Positions 1 to 11,762 of a stretch of DNA of 64,000 nucleotides are shown here, piece by piece. The translations under genes and the position numbers were made by a program. The DNA lies in NCBI GenBank assembly GCA_034008185.1, contig CM067082.1, positions 56,937,586 through 57,001,585 of the forward strand. Reading direction: 5' to 3'. Under the pieces are notes generated by a model. That model saw only the letters and a program-made list of their open reading frames with translations, had not been told where the DNA came from and did no database searches. How positions within the stretch are numbered: the first letter of the stretch is position 1; each line of letters starts with the position of its first letter. Source of the DNA: Gorsachius magnificus. Taxonomy: Eukaryota > Chordata > Aves > Pelecaniformes > Ardeidae.

Positions 1-360
1 ATACCTGAATTATTGGAACTCTCTCCGCCCCCATTTTTTTGCCCGAGCTGCTATAATAAAAGGGAATGTGTTTCATTCATTAAAAGGGTATCTGCCTCGT
101 TTATTCAATGAATATTGCAGCCAGCTATAGAAATAGCTCATAGCCCATGCCAAGCAGGCTCCAAGGGCCAGGTCAGGGACAGTTTGGAGTCAGGATTGCC
201 TCCTTTGTAGGGATGTCTGCATGTGCTGCATGATGCAGGTCCAGTTACTGTGCTCCTTGCCAACTGGAACTCCCTTCTAGCTGGAAAATTGTCCGTATTG
301 CTAATAAGGGAAATAATTATTTTTACCACCGTTGAATGAAACTGGTCGGACTCCCCCACA

Positions 361-378
361 CTTGGGGACTCCCCCAAG
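361..378. other. Short hairpin CTTGGGG/CCCCAAG
   Basis: A 7-bp stem around ACTC. The block GGACTCCCCCA occurs twice nearby (from about 348 and 366), so hairpin and direct repeat overlap. Confidence 0.6.
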
Positions 379-1224
379 TGAGACACGCTTTCAGGCTCCG
401 GGGTGGAAAGTTGAGGTGCGTACTTGTGCCTGTGAAGCTCTTCCTTCCTGCTCTGGGTGCTGGGAGGGCTCCGCTGAAGGCTGGATAAGATCTGCTGGAT
501 AAGGGGCTGTAAGCGGTGAGCAGACTCTTCGCCTCTTCTCTTGTAACTAAGTTATCTTGCCATGGGACCAAAGCATTTTTATCAAGTTTTCAGCAAAACA
601 TTCTTCTGAATAATCCACTTCTATTACGTGATTTCCCCTATTGTGTACACAGGCTTAGAAAAACCATGTTTATAAGCCTTTTTTACTGAACTGCTAAAGG
701 ACATTCACTCTGGGTACCTCCCGAAGGAAGGTTACCAAAATTCTCTCCATTACAGGCTAATATGTTTTATTCCTCGTTAACTAGGACAAACAGGAGAGTC
801 TTTGAATTGCAGCCCTACTATCTCAGGGGTCACCTTACTTTATGTTTGTGACAAACTACACTGTTTGCACTACAGCGAAGTAACCTTGATCATCCATTCC
901 TTCTCTCCATCAGGGTCAAAGTGGCAAGTGTAATGCAAAAATTGGGTTAAGGTGACTAGAAGAGAGGCTTCTGACAACCCTTTGCGTTACTAGCCACCCT
1001 TTTCCAACATATGTGAAACTTTTCCAGAAAAAAAAAAAAAGTCAGTACTGTAACATATTGAGGCATAAGAAGAGTCATCAAAGTAAGAACACAGTTCAAA
1101 GTTTATTCTGTTAATCTTTCTGAATATCTATGACAAACCCAGGGAGCACCCAGCTGCAAAATATTCCAAAATTGCCCTGATTCTGTTCTACAAGTACAGG
1201 TGAAATATTATTGACCTTTAGCTT

Positions 1225-1240
1225 CCCCCCCCCCCCCCCC
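1225..1240 (+). repeat. Homopolymer C tract, 16 C
   Basis: Sixteen consecutive C residues, then G and six more C. It sits at the left edge of a small GC-richer patch (about 1241-1360) in AT-rich DNA. Confidence 0.95.
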
Positions 1241-2510
1241 GCCCCCCGCTGCCTTCAGTGCAGATGCACAGCTCGCACACCCACCTCCCGAGGCCGGAGC
1301 CGAAGACTCTGGGTCGGGTGGGGAGAGCACTCCCGCCGTCCCCTGGGAGCCAGGCTGGAAATGCTGAACTGGAAAGTTTGCAGCAACTGAAGACGCTATA
1401 ATTGCAAAGTGGTCTGTAGTCACAAACATGTCTCCAAGTGTTTGGAGAGAAGAAAGCTTAAATGAAGACTAAAATGTGGTTTGAGGACTAATAGTTTATA
1501 TAGCGATGTGTTGAACAAAAATTAATTACACAGGGATGTTATAATTAAGAAAGGAGAGGTTATCTGTTCTGTAAGCTTCATGAGGAATCCTTACTGGTAC
1601 CCTCCTTCAGTCTTAATGAATCAAACTCCCTCTGGTAAAGATACAATAACATTTACTATCTCAGTCACATTTTAGACCCCCATAGAGCAAAGTATTAAAA
1701 CACTTCCTTACCTTCCTTTGAGGGTGAACAAATAGCCATCCTAGAGCACCAATGCATTTGGTGCAGGACCCACAGAGCTGCGCACTGTCTGACAGTGTGA
1801 AAAGGCTGGCATGAAACCCAGTGGGGTTCAGCATGGAGGAAACAGCCTTGCTGATCCCGGTGGTGTGTGTAGGACAAGAGGTATGACAGCCTCTTGTCTT
1901 TATACCTACTCTATACCTTAGCGTGCAGGTAGCTCCCAGCAGGAGGCCTAGGAGACTTTGTACGCAGCCCCAGCAGGCTTTCTGATGGTGGCTGTTCTTG
2001 GCAAAACCTCTGTCTGGTGGGGCTGTGGCGCTCACAGGGTTTCCTGCAGCTGGGCTGGGTTGAGGTACCCATCCCAAGCTGTTGGCTGCCCAAGAGCTTG
2101 GAGATGCTGTATTCCAGGTCTGGGCTATTCCCTTCATCCTTCTCATCTTTGACTTCACACAGCAGCAACATAGCCCTTCTAGATCATCAGGAGCACCACG
2201 TTAGCAGAAATCTCTCCTTTTGCAGGTGGTGAGGGAGGAGGCTTCCTGCCCAGTACGTCCAGTGCTGCATCTGAAACACCTCTACAAGTGAGGGGAAACC
2301 CAGGAGATATCCCTTGCCCCCATGAAGGGGTGGGGAGGGGTTTATTTTGGGCTGGTCTTGACCTCTATTATGTGGCACTCAGCTCAATGTCCACCCTTGC
2401 CCCGTGGCCCTGTTTGTGTCATCCATCCTTTCCCCAGCTCTGTGTTCAGACAGAGTTGGAAAGGAAATGACCCCAAATCTAGAGCCTCAATTTATTCTGA
2501 ATAGGACTTT

Positions 2511-2577
2511 ATGACTCATGTAGCCTTGCTGAAGTCAATGGGATATTTGGTATAATGCAAACTACTTGGCGTAAGAA
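2511..2577. repeat. Diverged 'GAAGTCAATGGGA' repeat remnant
   Basis: GCTGAAGTCAATGGGATATT, then GGTATAATGCAAACTACTTG, then GCGTAAGAA resembles common sauropsid palindromic repeats that read 'TTGAAGTCAATGGGACTACTCAC..G.GTAAG'. The left arm of the palindrome is mostly lost. Confidence 0.4.
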
Positions 2578-4830
2578 CACCGGAATTCTATACCAGAATA
2601 CTATTTAGCTTGGATTCCTGGTCATGATCTTGTATGCTTGTTTGACCTGAGTAGCCAGCCCTCATTTTTAGTTCATGTTTGGACTCTCTGCAGATGCAGT
2701 TAAATTCTCCTGGTTCTGCTGTTTCTGCTGATGGTTGGGATCATCAGTGTTTTGGATCTCCTTTGGTTTGTAATGTATTTTATCTGGCAGCTGTGTCTTC
2801 TGCACACTTCTCTGGCTTGTCCAGATGAGTGGGTGGTTCTCTGACTCCTGGCATGCAGTATGACTTTTTTTTTTTAACTTCTCCTTTTGGCTTCCAATCC
2901 TCTACAGCGGAAGTCACATTAAATTCACTTTAAATAGCTTCTCTCAGTTTTGGCCTTCAAAAAAGATGGATTGTTTTGAATAGTTTTAGTAATAAAGTGA
3001 ATTTTCTTCCCCCTAGGATTCTGAGTAGCAAATTTCCATCTGTGTCAGAGACCAGTGATGCTGCTAGGCTTCTGGGACCCTTTGGAAAATACAGGTGAAG
3101 ATCTCACTAATCACCTTTATATCCATCTGTGGGACTTGCTTTTCAGTCACTAATTAGCAGAAATTACCCAATCCTTAGATTTTGCTGGTTTAATAGTTAA
3201 AATTAGTGTCCAACTGAAAAATAATATGGAGCTTCTCCACTATCTCTCCTTCTGCCAGATTCATCTATGAGAAAATTAGTGGGAACTAGACCTCCGAATT
3301 TTACATGTGGTATAAACTTTATTTTTGTATGTGCCTGATTTGTGGGTGCTTAAGACATGAATGGTTAAACTAAAGCAGTTGTGGTTTGTTGTCACTGCTG
3401 AAATTAAATATATATTTGTCAGTTCAACCAGCTTGAAAAAAATATCCCAGCACTGAATTTGCATATAGGCTTCTACCAGGACAAAAATAAATTGACCTTC
3501 AGACATGCTCTGAGCTGTGGAAAGTCAGACTTTTCTTCCCTGCCTTGGCCACTCCTGAAAGGATGAGGGTCAAAACTTCTAGGAAATCTTTTCAGAAGGA
3601 ACTGAGATTTCATAAAAATATGCTTTGCTCATGCTTCTGACTTAAATAGTAATAAAGATGCTCTATCTTAGGTCTTTGAGGCAGAGGAAATTTGTAAGCA
3701 GAATGAGAGAAAGGTTTACTAGTTTAAACTGAAGTAAGAAATCTCATTGCTAGATTACCAGCAATTTGCAATTTTGCTAAAATGTGTAAAATGACAAGGT
3801 TTCTCTTTATCAAAGAAAATGATCCATCTTGGGTCATTTAGCAGTAGCTATAAATATAGGCATGCTATCAATATCTAATCTGAGTAGTTGTTCTTGTCAG
3901 AGGACACAGTACTTAAAAGTGCTTAGTTTTCAGATCCCACTCCCTCCTTCAGTTTAACACCTACAGTTCACAAACCCCACTGATTTTAGGGTCCACTCTT
4001 TAAAGGCAAGCCCTCTCCCTCCACCCTGCAACCACCATCCTGGCCTCCTAGACATGCAAGTTTGCAGATTAGTGAGAGGGACCTCGATTGCGTTTCACCA
4101 TCGCTCCTCTGGGAGACAAAGGAGACTGGTGCCGGGGTCTCATTCCTCCGGGCCGTAGCTGCCTGAACTGCAGAGTGTCCCCTCTGCTTTTGCGCAGACA
4201 GGGCTCTGCTGGTTGCAGGGCGTTTGACATTGTCAGGTTTGTGACGAAAATTAGTAAACCTCACATGTCCTACACATTTGGGAAGAAATAACAGGGTCTC
4301 CAGAGACTACGCTGTGGCCAGAATTATGATTCTGCATTCAGCCTTTTGGGGCTTTTCAGCTCCGTAATGAGATAGAGGACAGCTAAATAGCCTCAGCAGT
4401 CCAAGGAAGGGTCTCTTGATTCCCTCTGCTATGTGATTGAAAGAAGTGGCATGAATAAGGCGCTGACTCTACACTACATGAGTCTTAGAGGGATAGGGAA
4501 AGGGAAGACCAGTACTAACTTGGTTTTCTGAAGGGGTCTTGGCTCAGTTGCTTTACTCATTTGCATTTCAAATATCATATACTTGCGAAGTAAGCCTAGT
4601 AACACAACCAGAAATATCTGCTCTACACCAGAATATGGAAGATGTTTTCTGGATGGAGGGATGAAACTCTGAATTGAGGGGTAGATTTTACTTTTTACTT
4701 TACACTCCTTTAACCTAAAAATAGACTTATCTGCTATTGAAATAACAGACTTGTAAGTAGAATGGTTCAAATAAATTAAAAACCTGTAATTTCACTGAGT
4801 TTAATCCATATAAGTAAGAACAGAGTTAAA

Positions 4831-4885
4831 GTGAAATTCAGGTCCGTGGCAAAATTCCTCTTCATTTCAATGGGGTCAGGACTGC
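4831..4885. repeat. Palindromic 'CAATGGGGTCAG' repeat remnant
   Basis: GTGAAATTCAGGTCCGTGGC, then AAAATTCCTCTTCATTTCAA, then TGGGGTCAGGACTGCAC. It shares the outer and inner blocks (GTGAAAT.C, GGCAAAATTC, TTCAATGGGG.CAG) with the copy at 61.26 kb but lacks part of the middle. A perfect hairpin follows within 10 bp. Confidence 0.5.
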
Positions 4886-4894
4886 ACATTTAGA

Positions 4895-4919
4895 TTCATC
4901 TCATCTCCGATGAGATGAA
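4895..4919. other. Perfect hairpin, 11-bp stem, 3-nt loop
   Basis: TTCATCTCATC, loop TCC, then GATGAGATGAA. The stem has no mismatch. It lies 10 bp right of a palindromic repeat remnant. It is not followed by a T run and is not a bacterial-type terminator. Confidence 0.85.
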
Positions 4920-6267
4920 ATGTCATAGCACCATTAATTTTTGTTGATCTAAAAAATATCATCATCTGACGTTCTGATCCTAAGCATCTGAAGGCAAACT
5001 CGCATAAGGCTGGTCTGAGTGCAGGAGAGTCATTACATGCGCGATCATTTTGAACACACTTCTTTTGCAGGAGAAAGGGTTGCCAACATCACGGTCCTGG
5101 GCAGAATTTACTGCAGAAATATTGGCTACATGTAATATGTGACAATTACAGTTAATTTTACTTGAAAGTGTCAGAATCGGCACATAGAAAGGCACAAGGA
5201 CCTTACCAAGATATATCAATATTTAAGTGAAGAAATACACTACTGTTAAAAACCAAGGTCCAAACATCTTAAAACTTTAAATATGAAAAATGGAGAGCAT
5301 AAAAAAGTAATATGGGAGAGCTGCAGAGAGGAGGAAGGGACTGTGAAAGACAGAAGGTCTAAGGTAAGGTGAAATAAGTCTGATAAATGTGGAAGTGTCA
5401 ATAGGAAGTAAACAGAAGATAGCCTTGTATGTCTATATATATGTATGTGTTGGGGGATATTAAAAAATCCACATGAATGCAGAAGCATGGTAAATCCAGT
5501 AACTTTTGGTCATACACTTTAAAACTCCGAATCTGAACTACACACAGATACTGCTACAGACCACTGAGAGTCTGACTACGGGGAAATACTGATGGCTCCG
5601 CCTCATGTCCTAAGGGCATCTCTTAATGGCCTGTGGTCAACAAGAGAAAACCAGCAGTATCTGAACAATTTGTGCTCCTAGCGCTTTCTTACCAAACATA
5701 GACCTTTTTCTTCACTTGTGGAAAGGACATGACCAAGTCTAACCCAAGGTTTCTCCACCACACAGCAGATAGAAAACTTTTTTTCTTCTGAAATGGATGA
5801 AGAGGTAGTTATGATTTTTAACACTATTATAATTAGAGGAGTTTGGTGTCTCCGTCAAGTAACATCACCTTCCACCTTTAGACAGAGGGAAAAAAACCCC
5901 AGCCAACTGCACTTGGGCATCAGAGTGATAGGAACAATGAAGCATTTTAAATAAAATAAACCCCCCTTGTTATGACAAGTGACTAAACCCCACAAATGAA
6001 TGCAGAAGTCTGCTATTTAACGTAGTGTATGCTGATATTTAAGCAGGTCTATATCTGTCAAACAAGCCTCTTTTCTAAGACTGGCACAGACTGTTCTGCA
6101 TTTGGTTTCCAGAATCAGCAAATTACATTGGCAGAACAAAGCTGTCATATTTGGTGGTATTTTGTTACATCCATTATCTCACTTAAGTTTAGACATCTCT
6201 TAGCAAAATCAGATCCCACTTAAAGACTGCCTTATTTTGCAACATTAAACAAAATGACAGGCTGCTT

Positions 6268-6282
6268 AAAAAAAAAAAAAAA
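6268..6282 (+). repeat. Homopolymer A tract, 15 A
   Basis: Fifteen A after GCTGCTT. No retroelement body is recognised on its left, so I do not call it a poly(A) tail. Confidence 0.9.
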
Positions 6283-9217
6283 GTTCATTAGCAAGCAATG
6301 AGTTGGTGGAAAAACTGCACGGCTGCTTCAGATATGAAGAATGAAAGCGTAAAATGCTGTAACCTTTCCACAGCAGGCCAAGAGCATACATCAGGACCGT
6401 ATTTGACTAAACAAGGGTATTAAATGGCTTCAATAAACAAAATTAAATAGAATGAAAAAAAATCAAGGATACTTTGGATTTGATTAAGGAGGTGTTACCT
6501 CAAGACCTGCTTGGAAGGGATGGTACTATGCACCACTTATGCCTCAATAGTGACATATATGGGGCAGTCATAAATAGTGATATTAGAAGGTCTCTTTGCC
6601 AGCCAGAAGACAGTAGGTATACAGCAAGACTGTATGCAGGGCAACCTGCTTTTGAAAAGGAAGGTTATGGCATGGTGTCTAGATGTTTCTTTTTGGTTTT
6701 ATTTTTCTGAGGCCTACTGAGGGTCAGTTTCTCTTGAAAAGTGAAACTTAGTTTTAACTGACTCTTCAGAAGGATAAAAAGACAGCTGCTATCCTCAGGT
6801 TAGGGATTGAGGGTAATGGTGGTAAGTTGTCACACTATGGTTTATGTATGGATCAGAGGGATAGAGATGTTTTGTTTTTAAACAACTTCCCATTTCCTTG
6901 TAATCTTATTTTTTGTCTTGGAAAGAGGGACATGTCCTGGTCTGGAGATGAGGAATAATGCACCCATCACAGAGGTGAAGTGGTATCACAGGCCGCACAG
7001 CCCTGACCCAAGAATACCTTTCTGAGCTGGAGATAGAGCATCGCTGATACCTTTCTTCGCAGTTGCACTGCAAACTTCCAAGCTCTGAGAAGCCAGTCGT
7101 CTGTAGAGCATGGCCACATATGGGTATGCTGCAGAGCAGCTGGGGAAATGTGGGATTTGTCATGGGGGTAAAAGCCATACTGCACGCCTAGGGGAATGTG
7201 CTACCAAATTAAGGTGGCCCTGCAAGGCAAACAGCGTCCCAAGCACCATCACCAAAGCCCCTTGCCAGGGTAGATCTATGCACAGATACAGGCTTCCATG
7301 TTCACCCCACACCTACAGAAGCAGGGGTCTGAGCATAGATAGGGTTTTTTTTGGTCACTTATTTCACAGTTTTTAACCTCTCAAGGGAAGAATTGTTCTT
7401 TGAAAAATTACTGGATGCTCAAAAAAGGTTAATTTCAATGTTCTTTTATTCTCTGCACCTTAAATAGTACAAAGAGTTGCAGTGATATCATGGACCCATA
7501 ATTATAGGGCTTGGGGAACAACCTGTCTTTGGTGTTTTGAATTCAATTCTGCTGCAATAACACAGACGAGGAAAGAACTTGCTGGCCAACCCTATCATTT
7601 TAAGGAAATTCACACTTCAGGGTGTGCTCCGAAGAAGTAAGACTCACGGTTGCTTGTGAGCATCATGTGGGCCCCACTCTTGCCCCATGCACACACGCCA
7701 TGCACACACAGATGCACACGTGCTTCAGAGGTTACAGAGTTTATAGGCAAACGGACAGTGTGTGCCCGCTGAGGTAAGCAGATGATCTAGAGCTGACTAA
7801 AAGAGTTAATAAAGATAATTCAAAGTTTTGGGCTGAACGCATTTCCAAATGACGGATAAAAACTCTGCTTGTGTGTGTGCATGTTTATGCACACATGTGT
7901 ATTAAGGGGGGCAGGAGAGAGAAGTTGCTTTTTTTCAGAAAGTGAATAATGTCATCGTTGATTTAATTAGCAAATTCTAGATGTGCTGACAAAGGAAATT
8001 TTCTTGGGAGATGCACTGTGTTGTGTCAGTGGTCTAAATGAATAGGCTGAGCTGAATTCCTGGTAATAACAGATGAACAACACAACTCGCCAAACCTCAA
8101 ACAGTGCATAAATCAATTTGCTGGGAATTAACCACTCGCTTTAAAATTAGGGGTTACTTGACAGGGTTTCAGTGATTAGGTTGTCAGGGACCTGTATTTC
8201 TAGCTGGGATTTATCTTTCATTGATATAAGTACATCCCCTTACAGGCAACCGAGTGAGTAGGGGTAGCAATCCAAAGCACCAGGCTAGTTAGGCAGCATG
8301 GTTTTATTCTTTGTAAGTACTAGGCGGCATTTGGAGGTGGACAAAGGAGGGCAGAACAGGGACACTTATCAAAAAGAAAATGTGCTGGCTTTGTGAACTA
8401 CTAATAATGCCCAGGATATTAGTAGGAGAACTGTGAATGAGGGGAAGCATTTCAGAATCCCTGCACATCACATGGCCCTTCTGTGCAATAAGGAGCTTAA
8501 CAGTTTGTTAAATGAGATGCCGAAAAATGTTCAATTATACAGAGAAATTAATGAAAAGCAGTAAGCCACTTGGAGGTCACTTCATCTTGTGAAAGTTGAA
8601 CATTCATGTAGTATACACAGCCAGGGCCACCATTTTTATGATTAAACTTACATTCCCGTATACTTCAAACAATGGCAGATGGTAGACAGAGCCGTGAGAT
8701 TAGGTACATATGGTAAATGTGGGGGCAGGGGGGGAGGTATGGGACAGACAAAGCAAAGGATCATAGGCTCTGACGGTCAAATCAGAATGTAAAAGATCAA
8801 TAAAACATTCATAGAAATTGGCCCAGGAAATACCAGGGGTCATCTGTCAGGTCTATTTATTGCAGCATTCCTGCTTTATTTTACTTAGCCAGTGGGGAAT
8901 GTCCATCCCCCTTGCTTTCCTTTTACTGGTGATCTCTTTCACTGCTCTGGTACACTTATTTTCAAATGCATTTTCTGACGGTTTCCCAGACAGCTTTGCA
9001 GGACAATTATCCAAGCTGTTCCAGCGGTGTATCCCAGTTAGCATGGTCTCCTTTTGGGCTGCTTCACAGCCTGAATCCTCCTTATGGCACTGGCTCCCAA
9101 GTCACCATTTCCTCTCCTTTGGACCTTATCTCAGGAAGCCTGATGAAGGAAATCATATACTTCTATCTTGCATTCAGTTTCTGATGGAACCAGGAGTCTA
9201 AGCTCAGGAATAAAACC

Positions 9218-9809
9218 TTAGTTGCTGCAAAAGAAAAGCTGGCGAGCCCAAAGGCAGCTAACACAAGGTCTTTCAAGGCAGTAGGTTGCCACTTGCTTCC
9301 CCTTATTGAAAATGTGGCTGGCAGACACACGTGCCCTCTTTGGGGCTTCCCTGTCTACCCCATCAAGGAGAAAAGTCTTTCTCTTCTTTAGTTTTCTCTT
9401 TCTCCTCTTGTCCTTCCTTTCGGTTCTTTGCCTTGCACAAACCAAACCTGAGTATTTCTGAGCATTTGGCTGTACCTTAGCGTTCTCTCCTCTCTTCTGC
9501 TGTAGCTCCTTTTCTAGTTTTGTCTGTCCCTCCTCCGCCACTACTTTCTTGTTTTCCCTGTCTGTAGCTTTGCTCTCACTGCGATGCCTATTTCATTCCC
9601 ACCCCCTCCCCACGTGCTGCAAGGGTCTCCTCTTTATTTAGCATTTCCTGCTGCTTCTCTTTGATCACCTTCAAGAACGCAATAATTACTTCTAGGTTTT
9701 CTGGGCCCTGGATGTTGTACATGCCTTGATCTCTAACTTCTGCCCTTTCATTTGCAGTAACTCATTCTTAGCTGAGTTGCAGGCACTTGTTTGCAGTCAC
9801 TAGTTTACC
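9218..9809 (-). pseudogene. Possible decayed coding sequence, Lys/Glu/Gln-rich
   Basis: Three neighbouring minus-strand segments in shifting frames look protein-like. At about 9692-9809 there is 'TANKCLQLSAKNELLQMKGQ' followed by KLEIKA. At about 9589-9736 there is 'NIQGPENLEVIIAFLKVIKE' followed by KQQEMLNKEE. From about 9580 down to 9218 an open frame includes 'AEEGQTKLEKELQQKRGENA' and a basic 'KRRKRKLKKRK' run. The charge and heptad-like leucines suggest coiled coil. No family was recognised. Stops and frameshifts separate the segments, as in a processed pseudogene or old retroelement ORF1. Against this, the basic run falls in a CT-rich plus-strand tract, where such residues arise by chance. 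Confidence 0.3.
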
Positions 9810-10242
9810 TTCATTTGAACTCGGAGCCCCAGAGCTCCCTGACCAAGCTGGCTACACAGGCAGCTTCGGCAAGCCTAAAATCAGCCAGACACTCAAAAAA
9901 CACATCTCTGCTGTGTATTTAAGCCTCCAAAATGCATGACTCCACAGAATGATAGCCTTCATTGTGGTGACTCCTAGCTGGGTCCTGCAAAAAGCACCTA
10001 AAGTCCCAGCTGGAGTTTGATATGTGTGTTCTTGAGGTCTGCGCCCTGTGGATACCAAAGCCTATCCTGAAATTTTTCAGTGTGGTTCACCTGTAATTCT
10101 TCTGACAGCCTCTGTATAAACAGATTTTCCCTTGCTGAGTAGGGACAAATCTACCAGCAGAGTGAATGAAGTAGTGGTTGCTACAATGAAGGTGGTAAAA
10201 TCTCCTCCTGGTGAAGTCAGTTGGCACAATCAGGGTCAGAAA

Positions 10243-10323
10243 ATCACAACCTTTAAAATCATCCCGAGAATGGATACATTCTGTACTGCTTTCTGTCCTC
10301 GTTATGATCTCTGTCACAAGAAC
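10243..10323 (-). repeat. Two units of the same repeat in inverted orientation
   Basis: The reverse complement of the array consensus aligns with two segments left of the array. At 10243-10275, ATCACAACCTTTAAAATCAT followed by CCCGAGAATGG matches the reversed 'ATTACAATCTTAAGGTTGTCATGAGAATGG'. At 10281-10323, CTGTACTGCTTTCTGTCCTC, then GTTATGATCTCTGTCACAAG, matches the reversed 'GTGCCATTTTCTGTTCTCATTACAGTCTC..GTCATGAGAA'. Unit polarity therefore switches between 10324 and 10384. Confidence 0.6.
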
Positions 10324-10384
10324 AAGTTATCCCTGAATCTCAGTGTCTGAGATGCTGTCTTTTCATTTTCATCAAATAATCCCT

Positions 10385-10784
10385 GTTCTTGTGACAAAAG
10401 ATTGTAAGTAACAGGAACAAAAATGGCCCCAAATGAAGCCATTCTCATGACAAAGACTGTAATGAGAACAGAAAATGGCACAAAATCAATTCATTCTCAT
10501 GACAACCTTAAGATTGTAATGAGGACAAGAAAAACAGTCTGAAATTTATCAATTCTTGTGACAACCCTGAGACAGTAATGAAAGCAGCAAATGGTATGAA
10601 ATTGGTCCACTCTCGTGATAGACACTGAAACAAAACCAGAAAATAGCAACACGTTTATCCATCCTTTTGACAACCCTGTGAGTGGAACAAGAACAGAAAA
10701 GGTTAGGAAAATTAACCCATTCCTGTCACAAACAATCTGATAAGTGTAATAACCAATTGTCCTTTCCAAATGGCATAATTCAGC
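10385..10784 (+). repeat. Degenerate tandem array, 7 units of about 52-66 bp
   Basis: Unit starts by eye are 10385, 10441, 10493, 10552, 10609, 10661 and 10719, giving lengths of about 56, 52, 59, 57, 52, 58 and 66 bp. Each opens with a block like ATTCTCATGACAA. A CTGAGA.TGTAATGAGAACAG-like middle follows, then AAAATGG.A, and the unit ends with a block like AAATTAATCC. Units differ at many positions, so the array is old. No open reading frame runs consistently through it, and no known satellite or transposon was recognised. The next sequence after the array begins ATTTGAGCGC. Confidence 0.8.
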
Positions 10785-11712
10785 CATTTGAGCGCTGGCT
10801 TCATACTAAACTGGAGGAGTAATTAAGTTTCAGAATATCTTTGCCCATAGCTCACATTTGGTTTATGTATAAAGTAGCAGGAACTTATGGTAAATGAAGA
10901 AAGCATGCAAAGTGGGTCCACATCCACTGGTTAAGAGAAGCTCTGCCTCTCCAGGGTGCCTACTGCCAGTGCTGTTTTTACCAGCATCATTTTATTAATT
11001 TAATTTCTTTGTGTGTATTCCTGGCATCCACAGACCTCGATTAGTGATGAGGTCCTTTTCGAGCCCCTGCTCCTGTGAGCCTGTGAAGCAATCGCCATCC
11101 ATTGCCATCCCTCTGCAATCACGGATAAACTGATGACATGCGGCTGACACCACGCTTACGTATTTGCTTGTATAAAACATCAGCAGAGGAAAGTGCACGG
11201 GGAGCCAGCTTTCTCCTCAGTTTCTTTGAAGGCAGGCCTGGTTGCGCATAAGAAAATGGGAGAGGGCAGAGGAGGATGAAGTCAGGGATGTGGGTGATGA
11301 CTTACGGAATATGGGTGTTAGTGGGTAAGAGGTGATCTGGCTGAAGTAAATGGGTATCAGAAAACTATCAGCAGTCGGAAGAAAAAGAAAGAAGCAGGCA
11401 GAATTAACAAACAATTAAAAAGCAGAAGGGTAGGGGCAGGTGGGAATAGGCAAAAGCTAACACTGGGATGAACTCAAATATAGAAGCAGGAATGAGCGTG
11501 AAGTGAAGAAGGAGAAAGCAGTGCGTAAGGGAAGAGAAGCGAGTAGCCTGTGGATTGCCAGCTCGTGCAAACAGAAGGAAAAAAGGCTGAGCAGGAGACT
11601 GATGCACTCAGCTGCAAATGGCCACCACAGGGAAAGAAGCGATGAGCAGCTCTGTATTTTCTGGACTGCAAGCTAAAAAGCAATTCCTCACTGACTGCAA
11701 GAAATCTGATTT

Positions 11713-11727
11713 GGGGGGGGGGGGGGG
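11713..11727 (+). repeat. Homopolymer G tract, 15 G
   Basis: Fifteen consecutive G residues, followed by an A/G-rich stretch and then the (CT)n tract. Confidence 0.95.
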
Positions 11728-11744
11728 AAGAGGGAAAAAAAGAC

Positions 11745-11762
11745 CTCTCTCTCTCTCTCTCT
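11745..11762 (+). repeat. (CT)9 dinucleotide microsatellite
   Basis: Nine CT units without interruption, 17 bp downstream of the G tract. A purine-rich plus-strand region of several hundred bases (about 11220-11610) precedes them. Confidence 0.95.

Larger units (their letters stand above)
1..9217. other. Noncoding, mostly unique AT-rich DNA
   Basis: No exon or gene was recognised. The stretch holds the C16 tract, two palindromic-repeat remnants (2.5 and 4.8 kb), an A15 tract and small CA/TG-rich patches near 7680-7730 and 7870-7905. A G-rich patch (TGGGGGCAGGGGGGGAGG) lies near 8720. Open frames up to 127 codons have no recognisable domains. Confidence 0.7.

Noticed and set aside
1661..2158. 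165-codon minus-strand frame
   Set aside because: Other frames overlap it on both strands. It has no domain, signal or splice context and no coding-like pattern recognised by eye.
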